A stretch of 25,642 bases of DNA, taken from the NCBI GenBank assembly GCA_002432425.1, contig DJEL01000025.1, positions 1 to 25,642 on the forward strand, read 5' to 3'. Below the pieces are notes generated by a model. The model was not told the DNA's origin and did not search any database. It saw only the letters and a program-made list of their open reading frames with translations. This DNA comes from Lachnospiraceae bacterium UBA5899 (GTDB taxonomy: Bacteria; Bacillota; Clostridia; Lachnospirales; Lachnospiraceae). Every line of letters begins with the position of its first letter. Position 1 is the first letter of the stretch. This document shows, piece after piece, positions 14,969 to 21,524 of the stretch. The position numbers were made by a program, and so were the translations under genes.

Positions 14969-16837
14969 TTAGTTGCCGGGTGCATACTCAAAGGTGATGG
15001 AAAGGGTTTCCATATGAGTTAAGTCTGCATTGTCTACGACAACCGGAGAGATGCCGGTGGCATCGCCGTCCGGGGTACGTGCATCATCCGGAACCTGTGT
15101 CACCCATTCGTTGTAAAGGTTTACACGGGTACATCTTGCATCGTCGGATGTGGTGTAAGGCTTTGCGGTCAGGGTATAAGGCTCGCCGTTTACCAGTACT
15201 TCGGTAATGTTTACCGTATAGCCGGGATAGAGAAGCTCGCCGTTGCCGATCGCCAGTGCGGAGAAGGCCATACCGTTTGCATAGCCGCCCGGAACACCGG
15301 TAAAATCAAGGGATACGGTGTAGGTGCCTTCGCCGGTGATTTCCACATCGGTAGCAACCAGACCGTCCGTCTTGGCACCGGGGTCGTATACGTCGCCGAC
15401 ACTGTACATAACATTCCAGTCGCTGCTGTTAATCATAATCCATGCAACGGAAGTGGAGCCATCCAAATCAATGGCATCGTCATCAAAGGCAGCAGGCGCA
15501 TCCGCATATGCCTGGTCCATTTCCACTTTAATCTGGTCAGGTCTTGCTGCTTTTTCCTCATCGGTCATGGCAGCTTCGTTTGCGTAAGCTCTTTCTTTAT
15601 ACAGAGCGGCAATTTCATCATCGATAATCTTGCAGTCCTGTCTGTTGTATAAGTTGTTGCAGTCCCAGAGAAGAGGGCAGAAATTATAAAGGTCGCAGTT
15701 GTCTAAGAAGTTCTTGTAGTACAGAGCGGCATTCTTTTTCAGGGTGCCGTCGCTCTTTACCAGTACACCGTATTCACCGATGATAACGCCGTAGCCCTGG
15801 TCGGTAAACTTGGTCAGGGATTCCAGCAGGCTGTTCATTTCGCCGTAGTTTCTCTTGGTGCCCCACAGGGAAAGGCTTTCGTTGCCGCAATAGCCCCAGG
15901 GAGTATAGTAGTGAACGGAAACAATCAGCTTGTTTACTTCATTGGTAGGGTCTGTAGGCATGATGTAACGGTCGTCGGTTGTCATGTCCACGTCGGTGTT
16001 GTAACCGGCAATTAACAGGAAACGGGATTCGTTGTTTCCGCCGGTGCCGCGCACGATGTCTACGAATTTCTGGTTGATTTTCAGAGTCATTTCGTAGCAT
16101 TCATCTGCGGAAAGTGCGCCGGAGTCGGCAGCTACGTCGGTATCGTTTAAGCGGTTGCCCAGCTCTTCGTTGGCGGACTCAAAAATCAGATAATCGGAAT
16201 ATTCTTTGTATCTTTCGGCAATCTGTGTCCACATGGAGGTGTATAAATCCCAGGCTTTCTGTCTGGTTTCCTCGGATGCGGAACCGAACATGCCCCACCA
16301 GCTTCCGTCCCAGTGGTCGTTTATAACAACATACATGTTTTCGTTGAGGGCGTAGTTGATGATTTCTTCCACACGGTTTAAGTAATCCGCGCGGATGGTG
16401 TAGTCCCCGCTTTCGTAATCCATGGCATTTGTCCATGCAACCGGAATACGAAGGGTGTCAAAGCCGGCATTTTTCATACCGGTAATCATTTCCTGTGTGG
16501 TAACAGGCTGACCCCAGAGGGTTTCGTAGCTGGAAACAGGAGCTTCGGTGCCTAAAGAGATGTGTCCGTAAGCTTCCATGGTGTTTCCTAAGTTGATACC
16601 GTTGCCCATAAGAACGGTGAGTTCGGATGCGCTTAAATCCTTGCGCATATAGCCGTTGTCCATGGTTTCAATGCCGTTGGCAGAGGTATGTAAAACTCTT
16701 TCCTTCTCCTTTGCGGAGCCTTCTGCGAAAGGTCCTGCCTTCAGCACCATTAAAATCATGATTACCAAAGCAATCAGGGCAATGCCGGCTACTGCAAAAA
16801 GTACAACCGGCAGAGCGTTTCCTTTTTTCTTTTCCAT
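14969..16837 (-). CDS. Membrane-anchored GH5-family glycoside hydrolase (endoglucanase-like)
   Basis: A 622-residue protein. Residues about 9-33 are one hydrophobic segment after a Lys-rich start, so the enzyme is probably anchored with its catalytic part outside. The GH5 barrel spans about 65-400: GINLGNTMEAYG (80-91), R130 in TLRIPVAW, NDHWDGSWW, acid/base E224 in FESANEE, HYYTPW (309-314) and nucleophile E355 in IIGEYG. Cellulases, mannanases and xyloglucanases share this fold; the substrate is not decided. A C-terminal beta-rich region (about 455-622, VAWIMINSSDWN and DVEITGEGTYTVSLDF) looks like a carbohydrate-binding module. The ribosome binding site AAAGGAGG lies 12 nt before the ATG and overlaps one arm of an inverted repeat. 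Confidence 0.88.
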   Translation of the reverse strand: MEKKKGNALPVVLFAVAGIALIALVIMILMVLKAGPFAEGSAKEKERVLHTSANGIETMDNGYMRKDLSASELTVLMGNGINLGNTMEAYGHISLGTEAPVSSYETLWGQPVTTQEMITGMKNAGFDTLRIPVAWTNAMDYESGDYTIRADYLNRVEEIINYALNENMYVVINDHWDGSWWGMFGSASEETRQKAWDLYTSMWTQIAERYKEYSDYLIFESANEELGNRLNDTDVAADSGALSADECYEMTLKINQKFVDIVRGTGGNNESRFLLIAGYNTDVDMTTDDRYIMPTDPTNEVNKLIVSVHYYTPWGYCGNESLSLWGTKRNYGEMNSLLESLTKFTDQGYGVIIGEYGVLVKSDGTLKKNAALYYKNFLDNCDLYNFCPLLWDCNNLYNRQDCKIIDDEIAALYKERAYANEAAMTDEEKAARPDQIKVEMDQAYADAPAAFDDDAIDLDGSTSVAWIMINSSDWNVMYSVGDVYDPGAKTDGLVATDVEITGEGTYTVSLDFTGVPGGYANGMAFSALAIGNGELLYPGYTVNITEVLVNGEPYTLTAKPYTTSDDARCTRVNLYNEWVTQVPDDARTPDGDATGISPVVVDNADLTHMETLSITFEYAPGN

Positions 16838-16852
16838 AGAATGTGTAATCCT

Positions 16853-16907
16853 CCTTTACAATCCCGGTAAGTTTATAAAATCAGCGATTGTATTTTCATT
16901 GTAAAGG
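16853..16907 (-). promoter_or_regulatory. 10-bp inverted repeat covering the GH5 ribosome binding site
   Basis: CCTTTACAAT at 16853-16862 and ATTGTAAAGG at 16898-16907 are perfect inverted copies 35 bp apart. In the minus-strand RNA the 3' arm contains the AAAGG of the GH5 Shine-Dalgarno. It could be a translation-controlling hairpin or a pair of operator half-sites, depending on where transcription starts, which I could not fix. Confidence 0.5.
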
Positions 16908-16927
16908 GAAACAGAAAAAGGAAAAAG

Positions 16928-16942
16928 CCTACTATTTAGTGG
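16928..16942 (-). terminator. Weak terminator after the 75-residue gene
   Basis: On the minus strand, CCACT, loop AAAT, AGT-A-GG form a short stem with a bulge, followed by CTTTTTCCTTTTTC. The stem is weak; the T-rich tail and position 17 nt after the stop at 16959 support the call. Confidence 0.45.
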
Positions 16943-16958
16943 ATTTTTACCTGTTTTT

Positions 16959-17186
16959 TTACAGTTTCATCTGTTTTAAGGTGTTAATTAACTCCATATC
17001 CCCGGGCTGCACCTTTAAGTTGGCATTGTAGGTTTTGCCTTCGGGTGTTTTTACTTCGATGGAAATAATGGTGTCTTCCGCAATTCCTTCCTTTGCCACA
17101 GCGGATAAAAACTGGGGAAAACGGGGATGGTTGGCACAGAACTTGTCCCACATACTTTTAATCTGAAAAAGCTGCATAGGGTTCAT
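16959..17186 (-). CDS. Small uncharacterised protein (75 aa)
   Basis: A 75-residue protein not recognised by name. The N-terminal half is helical (MNPMQLFQIKSMWDKFCANHP), the C-terminal half beta-like (TIISIEVKTPEGKTYNANLKV), ending with an acidic helix. It has no signal peptide or membrane segment. The ATG at 17186 is preceded by GAAAGTGAG; an in-frame open stretch extends to 17390 through the divergent promoter region and is not likely to be coding. It is transcribed divergently from the nuclease-like gene at 17293, with an extended -10 (TGG TATACT, minus strand) at 17219-17224. Confidence 0.72.
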   Translation of the reverse strand: MNPMQLFQIKSMWDKFCANHPRFPQFLSAVAKEGIAEDTIISIEVKTPEGKTYNANLKVQPGDMELINTLKQMKL

Positions 17187-17218
17187 AAGGTTTCTCACTT
17201 TCTTTTGTTGATGCAGAT

Positions 17219-17227
17219 AGTATACCA
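17219..17227 (-). promoter_or_regulatory. Extended -10 element of the 75-aa gene
   Basis: On the minus strand TGG followed by TATACT (hexamer at 17219-17224). No clear -35. The leader to the ATG at 17186 would be about 26 nt. Confidence 0.5.
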
Positions 17228-17257
17228 CGTCTCCCGCAAAGATAGTGGGAAATTTCA

Positions 17258-17285
17258 TTGAAAAACGGAAATGTTTTGTTATACT
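17258..17285 (+). promoter_or_regulatory. Promoter placing transcription start on the ATG of the nuclease-like gene
   Basis: TTGAAA at 17258-17263, a 16-bp spacer, and an extended -10 (TGT then TATACT at 17280-17285). The expected start of transcription, 6-8 nt later, coincides with the ATG at 17293. Confidence 0.62.
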
Positions 17286-17292
17286 GAAAAGT

Positions 17293-18030
17293 ATGAATGA
17301 AGCATTTGAAACGGCAAAAAACAAAATAATCGGCATAGACAGGGAGAGGCACGGCATCGGAACCTTATCGGAAAAAACGGTGCATGCCATTCTGAAAAAT
17401 TATTATGCGCCGGATGAGGACATGCACGAAATCCCCATAGAAAATTATGTGGCGGACATTTACACCGGAAAGGAAATCATCGAAATCCAGACAAGGCAGT
17501 TTAACAGGATGCGGGATAAACTTCGGGCATTTCTGCCGCTTTATCCGGTGACGGTTGTCTACCCCATTCCCCGGTATAAATGGCTCATCTGGATAGATGA
17601 AGAGTCGGGCGAGCTTTCCGCCCCCCGGAAATCCCCGGCGAAAGGCACTGCCTATCAGGCGTTTAAGGAGCTTTATAAAATCAAGATGTTCTTGAAGGAA
17701 CCAAACCTGCATTTTAAGTTTGTGCTTCTGGATATGGAAGAATACCGGCTGCTAAACGGCTGGAGCAGGGACAGAAAAAAGGGATCCTGCCGGTATGACA
17801 GAATCCCGAAAGAGCTGGTGGAGGAGGTCAGTGTTGACCGCCCCGAAGACTATATGCAGTTTATTCCCTACGACTTAACAGAGCCGTTTACCTCCGCCGA
17901 TTTCGCAAAAGCGGCGCATATCCGCAGACCGCTGGCACAGACGGTGTTAAATATCTTAGCGGAAGTCGGCTGCGTGCAGAAGACCGGGAAGCAGGGCAAC
18001 AACATTCTGTATATATCTTCGGAATGGTAA
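17293..18030 (+). CDS. Predicted PD-(D/E)XK-like protein with C-terminal winged-helix domain
   Basis: A 245-residue cytoplasmic protein not assigned to a named family by me. The N-terminal part resembles a restriction-endonuclease fold: E27 in the helix LSEKTVHAILKNYY, then D55 (VADIYTGK) and E64-x-Q66 (EIIEIQT), a D...ExQ variant of the PD-(D/E)XK motif in which Gln replaces Lys. A conserved-looking RDKLRAFLPLYPVTVVYPIP follows. The C-terminal 55 residues (FTSADFAKAAHIRRPLAQTVLNILAEVGCV then a beta wing) fit a winged helix. No Shine-Dalgarno precedes the ATG. A GTG at 17245 is in frame but lies upstream of the predicted transcription start. The stop is 3 nt from the end of the convergent nucleotidase gene, with no terminator between them. 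Confidence 0.7.
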   Translation: MNEAFETAKNKIIGIDRERHGIGTLSEKTVHAILKNYYAPDEDMHEIPIENYVADIYTGKEIIEIQTRQFNRMRDKLRAFLPLYPVTVVYPIPRYKWLIWIDEESGELSAPRKSPAKGTAYQAFKELYKIKMFLKEPNLHFKFVLLDMEEYRLLNGWSRDRKKGSCRYDRIPKELVEEVSVDRPEDYMQFIPYDLTEPFTSADFAKAAHIRRPLAQTVLNILAEVGCVQKTGKQGNNILYISSEW

Positions 18031-18033
18031 CTG

Positions 18034-20088
18034 TTATTTTATGTCCGCTTCTTTCTGCGGTTCAACGGCATTGCTTTTCTGCGGCTCTGCTGAGTTGTCC
18101 TTCTGTGAGGTGGCAGCGGCTTTCTTCCGTTTCCGGCGCAGGATGGCGCGGATGGGCAGGAAGAACAGAAGGAATACCAGCACAAGGATGACAATTACGA
18201 TTAACACGATGATAACCGCATATTTATTGGGATTTTTCACCAAATCCACAATGTTTTTACTGTCCAGGACCTCTTTGCGGTTCTGGGCATTTTTGTAGCT
18301 TTCCGGCACATTGCCAATGCCGTCGCCGTCGGTATCGGGCAGGGAGTCCAGGTATCCGACAATGGCAGCCCATGCCTTTAATTCTCTGCCGTCCGCCGTG
18401 GTGATGATGGCGTCCTCAATGTTTTCAATGGGAGTTCCGTCCGCAAATTTGGGCTGGATGGAAAGAATGCCGTAGGAAACATCCGTAACGGCGCCCAGCA
18501 TCTGGCCGCTGTAAAGGTCACAGACCACGCGGTACAGTTTGTCATCCTGTAAGTCGGCTTCGTTTCCGGAAGCATCGACGATTTTTACCTTTGTTACCTT
18601 ATTTAAAATAATACGGTGCGGGTTGAAGGAAAAGTTCAGACCGCTCATGTATAATCTGGCGGAGGGCATGAAATCGGATACGGAAGCATCAATTTCCGCA
18701 GCGGTCTTTAGCTCGGCGCCGGTCAGATATACGCTGATTAAGGGATAGCCGGGCACGCCGTCCAGACCGATACCCAGGGAATAGGCGTTGAAGACATCCT
18801 CTACGGTAATGTCGCCCTGTGCAAAAGTATCCCGGACACAGCCGGCGGGAACGACTGCCACATCCGCAGGGTGGTCATCGCCGGTGTCGGCGGAATTTAC
18901 CGCATACAGGAAGGAGTCCGATAACAGATTTCCCAAATTGTGGTCGGTGTGTACGGTATACAGGTCGGGAGAGGTGGAGAAAACCACATCATTTTCCGCC
19001 AGTACCTGGGTGCGGGTGTAACCGAACTGCTCAAGGTAAGAAGCATCTACCATATCCATGAAGGTGTCGATTTTTGCCTGGGTCGTTTCATCAAGAGGGA
19101 TGGCGGGGGTTATGGCACGCAGCTTGTAATCGGTCATTTCCCAGCGGCCGTCCGCTTTCTGCACCATGGAAAGAGTACCTAAATTTTTGCCGTATTCTCC
19201 GCAGGAAACAATATAGGTATTGCCGTGCTGGATGGGCTCCTCTAAGGTGGTGTGGGTGTGTCCGCTGACAATCAGGTCGATGTCGGGTACATTTTTCGCT
19301 AAAATTTCGTCCTCGGACTTGCTTTCGTTTTCATTGGTGCCGCTGTGGGAAATGCACACAATCATGTCCACATCTTCATTGGCTTTGATGTTCGCTACGG
19401 TTTCTTTTGCCGCCTCCGAAGCATCCCGGAATTTCAGAACGCAGGTGGGAGCGCAGGCTAAGGAGTCTACGCCGAAGATACCGAATACGGCAATCTTTAC
19501 ATCCCCCTTGGTTAGCACCACATATTTTTTCATACCGTAATCATCGAAAGTATCCTTTAAGAGTTGCTGTTCTTCGGTGAGGCCTTCGGTTTCCATGGTG
19601 TCCCAGTCCAGATTGCTTAAGACCATGGCGGGAATGGGGTCGCCGCTTTCCTTTGCTGCCTGCAGGGTGCCGGCAAGACCGGCGGAGCGGTAGTCAAATT
19701 CATGGTTTCCGAGGGTGGTCACTTCACATTCGAGGGTGCCGAGCATACGCAGCTCCGCGGCTTCGGAATCATAGATGGTCTGCACCAGAGTACCCATGGA
19801 AAAATCGCCCGCATCCAGAACAAGGGTATCGGGATTTTTTTTCTTAGCTTCGTTAATCAGGGTTTTGATGCTGGCAAAACCGCCCACTTCGGCAGTCTGT
19901 CCGTCTTCTACGGTAAGAAAGCTGTTTAAGTGGGAATGGGTGTCATGCAAAAATAAAATATCGGTTTCTTTGCCGGTGTAATTTTCCGCTGCAAGGGATA
20001 CGGAGCCGAACAGCAGGGACAGCAGTAAGACGCCGATGCAAAGACAGGAATAAGACCGGGAAAAAAGCCTGGGTTTCTTTTTGTTCAT
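18034..20088 (-). CDS. Surface-anchored 5'-nucleotidase / UshA-like metallophosphoesterase
   Basis: A 684-residue exported protein. The signal peptide is about residues 1-34 (hydrophobic CIGVLLLSLLFGSVSLAA). The calcineurin-like metallophosphatase domain has HDTHSH (48-53), DAGD (92-95), GNHEFD (127-132) and SGHTHT; the 5'-nucleotidase C-terminal domain follows (VHTDHNLGNLLSDSFLYAV and SVYLTGAELK). A DTDGDGIGN calcium-loop-like motif precedes a hydrophobic segment (VIIVLIVIVILVLVFLLFF) and a basic, Gln/Glu-rich tail with a repeated EPQK element. No LPxTG was seen, so anchoring is by this helix. It likely releases nucleosides and phosphate from external nucleotides or related phosphoesters. 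The start at 20088 has AAAGGAG and gives a proper signal peptide. Confidence 0.9.
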   Translation of the reverse strand: MNKKKPRLFSRSYSCLCIGVLLLSLLFGSVSLAAENYTGKETDILFLHDTHSHLNSFLTVEDGQTAEVGGFASIKTLINEAKKKNPDTLVLDAGDFSMGTLVQTIYDSEAAELRMLGTLECEVTTLGNHEFDYRSAGLAGTLQAAKESGDPIPAMVLSNLDWDTMETEGLTEEQQLLKDTFDDYGMKKYVVLTKGDVKIAVFGIFGVDSLACAPTCVLKFRDASEAAKETVANIKANEDVDMIVCISHSGTNENESKSEDEILAKNVPDIDLIVSGHTHTTLEEPIQHGNTYIVSCGEYGKNLGTLSMVQKADGRWEMTDYKLRAITPAIPLDETTQAKIDTFMDMVDASYLEQFGYTRTQVLAENDVVFSTSPDLYTVHTDHNLGNLLSDSFLYAVNSADTGDDHPADVAVVPAGCVRDTFAQGDITVEDVFNAYSLGIGLDGVPGYPLISVYLTGAELKTAAEIDASVSDFMPSARLYMSGLNFSFNPHRIILNKVTKVKIVDASGNEADLQDDKLYRVVCDLYSGQMLGAVTDVSYGILSIQPKFADGTPIENIEDAIITTADGRELKAWAAIVGYLDSLPDTDGDGIGNVPESYKNAQNRKEVLDSKNIVDLVKNPNKYAVIIVLIVIVILVLVFLLFFLPIRAILRRKRKKAAATSQKDNSAEPQKSNAVEPQKEADIK

Positions 20089-20119
20089 TTGTATTCTCCT
20101 TTTTAAGCAAGATATTCCT

Positions 20120-20148
20120 ATTATATAGTGACATTCAGAAAACAGCAA
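20120..20148 (-). promoter_or_regulatory. Sigma-A-type promoter of the 5'-nucleotidase gene
   Basis: On the minus strand TTGCTG (20143-20148), a 17-bp spacer and TATAAT (20120-20125). The predicted leader is about 25 nt. Confidence 0.7.
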
Positions 20149-20277
20149 ACTCTTCTTAATGAATTCTTAAAGAAAACTACCGGGAATGTGAAAAATTGCC
20201 GTTTATACTGTGTTTACAGAACAAAAGCACGGGAGACAGCAGGCGGATGCCGCTGCGGTGCGGAACGGGAGAAAACC

Positions 20278-21048
20278 ATGAGGGTAGTTTGCAAAAAGAA
20301 AAATCTGTTTCAGAGAATATGGAAGAAAATCATCATCGTAATTTTGGAAACCTGCGCGGCAGCAGGGCTTATGGCATGTTATCCGGAGATGAAGCACAGT
20401 GAAATTTTTGCCGTGCCGGTGCAGCAGGAAACGAAGGAAGCCATACAGACAAGGCTGGAGGAGCTTTTGGAGAACAACCCGGAGCTGCAGGATTTTGTGG
20501 ACGGTTATGCAAATTCTGACGGCAGTGTCACAGGCGGAATTGATGAAGAAGAAAAGGAAGAAGACAGTCCGCTTTTTTTACAGTGGGATGAAAGATGGGG
20601 CTATGCGCCTTACGGGGACAGTTGTATCGGAATCAGCGGCTGTGCGCCCACCTGTCTGTCCATGGTGATTTTTTCCTTAACAAGGGATGAGACAGCGACA
20701 CCGGATGCACTGGCAGACTACGCCATGCGGCACAATTATTATGTGCAGGGAAAGGGAACCCTGTGGAGCTTCCTCACGGATGCGGGAAGCAAATACTCCG
20801 TGCAGGGGACGGAATTGTCGCTGGATGAAAATACCATGAAAGCAGAACTGGACGAAGGACATCCCATCATAGCCTCCATGCGCCCCGGGGATTTCACCAC
20901 GGAAGGACATTTTATCGTGATTTACAGCTACGATGAGGAAGGCTTTCTGGTGCATGACCCCAACAGCAGGCTGCGCAGTGAAGAGGAATGGACGTTTAAG
21001 ACTCTGTATCCGCAGATAAAAAATTTATGGGCGTATTCCATGGAATGA
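20278..21048 (+). CDS. Exported C39-like cysteine peptidase family protein
   Basis: A 256-residue protein. A basic N-terminus and one hydrophobic segment (about 17-33) suggest export; LMAC at 31-34 resembles a lipobox but has Met at -2, so it could be a lipoprotein or a simple membrane anchor. A helical, acidic stalk (about 50-95) is followed by the catalytic domain: LQWDERWGYAPYG, C122 in ISGCAPTCLSMV, H211 in GHFIVIYSY and D227/N229 in VHDPNSR, fitting a papain-like C39_2 triad. The substrate is unknown. The ATG at 20278 has GGGAG 7 nt upstream; an upstream in-frame ATG at 20128 lies in the promoter region of the divergent gene. No clear terminator follows. Confidence 0.82.
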   Translation: MRVVCKKKNLFQRIWKKIIIVILETCAAAGLMACYPEMKHSEIFAVPVQQETKEAIQTRLEELLENNPELQDFVDGYANSDGSVTGGIDEEEKEEDSPLFLQWDERWGYAPYGDSCIGISGCAPTCLSMVIFSLTRDETATPDALADYAMRHNYYVQGKGTLWSFLTDAGSKYSVQGTELSLDENTMKAELDEGHPIIASMRPGDFTTEGHFIVIYSYDEEGFLVHDPNSRLRSEEEWTFKTLYPQIKNLWAYSME

Positions 21049-21121
21049 GGCGGAATATCATTTTTGCGGTGTAAAATCAAGGATATTAAATAAAATCAAT
21101 GCCTTTGCTTAAAATTACCCC

Positions 21122-21150
21122 TTGCGCATAGATGGCGGATGTGCTACTAT
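21122..21150 (+). promoter_or_regulatory. Promoter of the T-box-leuA transcript
   Basis: TTGCGC (21122-21127), a 17-bp spacer and an extended -10 TGC TACTAT (hexamer 21145-21150). Start of transcription is expected near 21157, giving a leader of about 370 nt. The stretch from 21049 to 21121 shows nothing else recognisable. Confidence 0.65.
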
Positions 21151-21218
21151 TGTGCTTAGTTCCAAGGAGACCGGATAAAATAGGTCAAACGGATAGATTA
21201 AATGAATAATTAAAAGCA

Positions 21219-21500
21219 AAAGCGTTGAAAGGGAAGAGTATCTGCGAGTGGGATACAGAGAGCTGCCGGTTGGTGTGAGGCGGTCGAAGCAGACAGAGAA
21301 CTGGCCCCGGAGCTGCCGGTTGAAGGAAAAGGATTTTCGGATGCTTTTCTGTGTAGGGCCGGACGGGAAGCCTACCGTATAAGGAGGCGGGCAGACATTA
21401 AGATGTGCCAAAGAGGGCATGGAAAACCATGAAGTAGAGTGGTACCGCGTAAATTTACGTCTCTACGAAAGTGCAGAAGCATTTTCGCAGAGATTTTTTA
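21219..21500 (+). promoter_or_regulatory. T-box leader, probably leucine-specific (CUG specifier)
   Basis: A T-box riboswitch that reads uncharged tRNA. Stem I has AGTA at 21237-21240, TCTGC/GCAGA pairing (21241-21245 with 21289-21293), AGAGAG at 21257-21262 and an apical hairpin CTGCC/GGCGG enclosing TGGTGTGA. GAA at 21298-21300 is followed by CTG at 21301-21303, a Leu codon in the expected specifier position. The T-box itself, AGAGTGGTACCGCG, is at 21436-21449; its TGGT would pair with an ACCA tRNA end, fitting tRNA-Leu. GTAGAG (21434-21439) and CTCTAC (21461-21466) form the antiterminator helix. Low charged tRNA-Leu should allow read-through into the leuA fusion gene. Confidence 0.9.
21460..21500 (+). 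terminator. T-box-controlled intrinsic terminator
   Basis: TCTCT-A-CGAAAGTGC, loop AGAA, GCATTTTCG-C-AGAGA: 14 pairs (one G-U) with one A-C mismatch, followed by TTTTTT. The 5' arm reuses CTCTAC, the 3' half of the antiterminator, so the two structures exclude one another. Confidence 0.92.
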
Positions 21501-21524
21501 TTTGCAAAAAAGGAGGACAAAGAA

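Noticed and set aside
17187..17390. N-terminal extension of the 75-aa gene
   Set aside because: The frame continues through the divergent promoter and into the opposing gene. The proper ribosome binding site and family-like start are at 17186.
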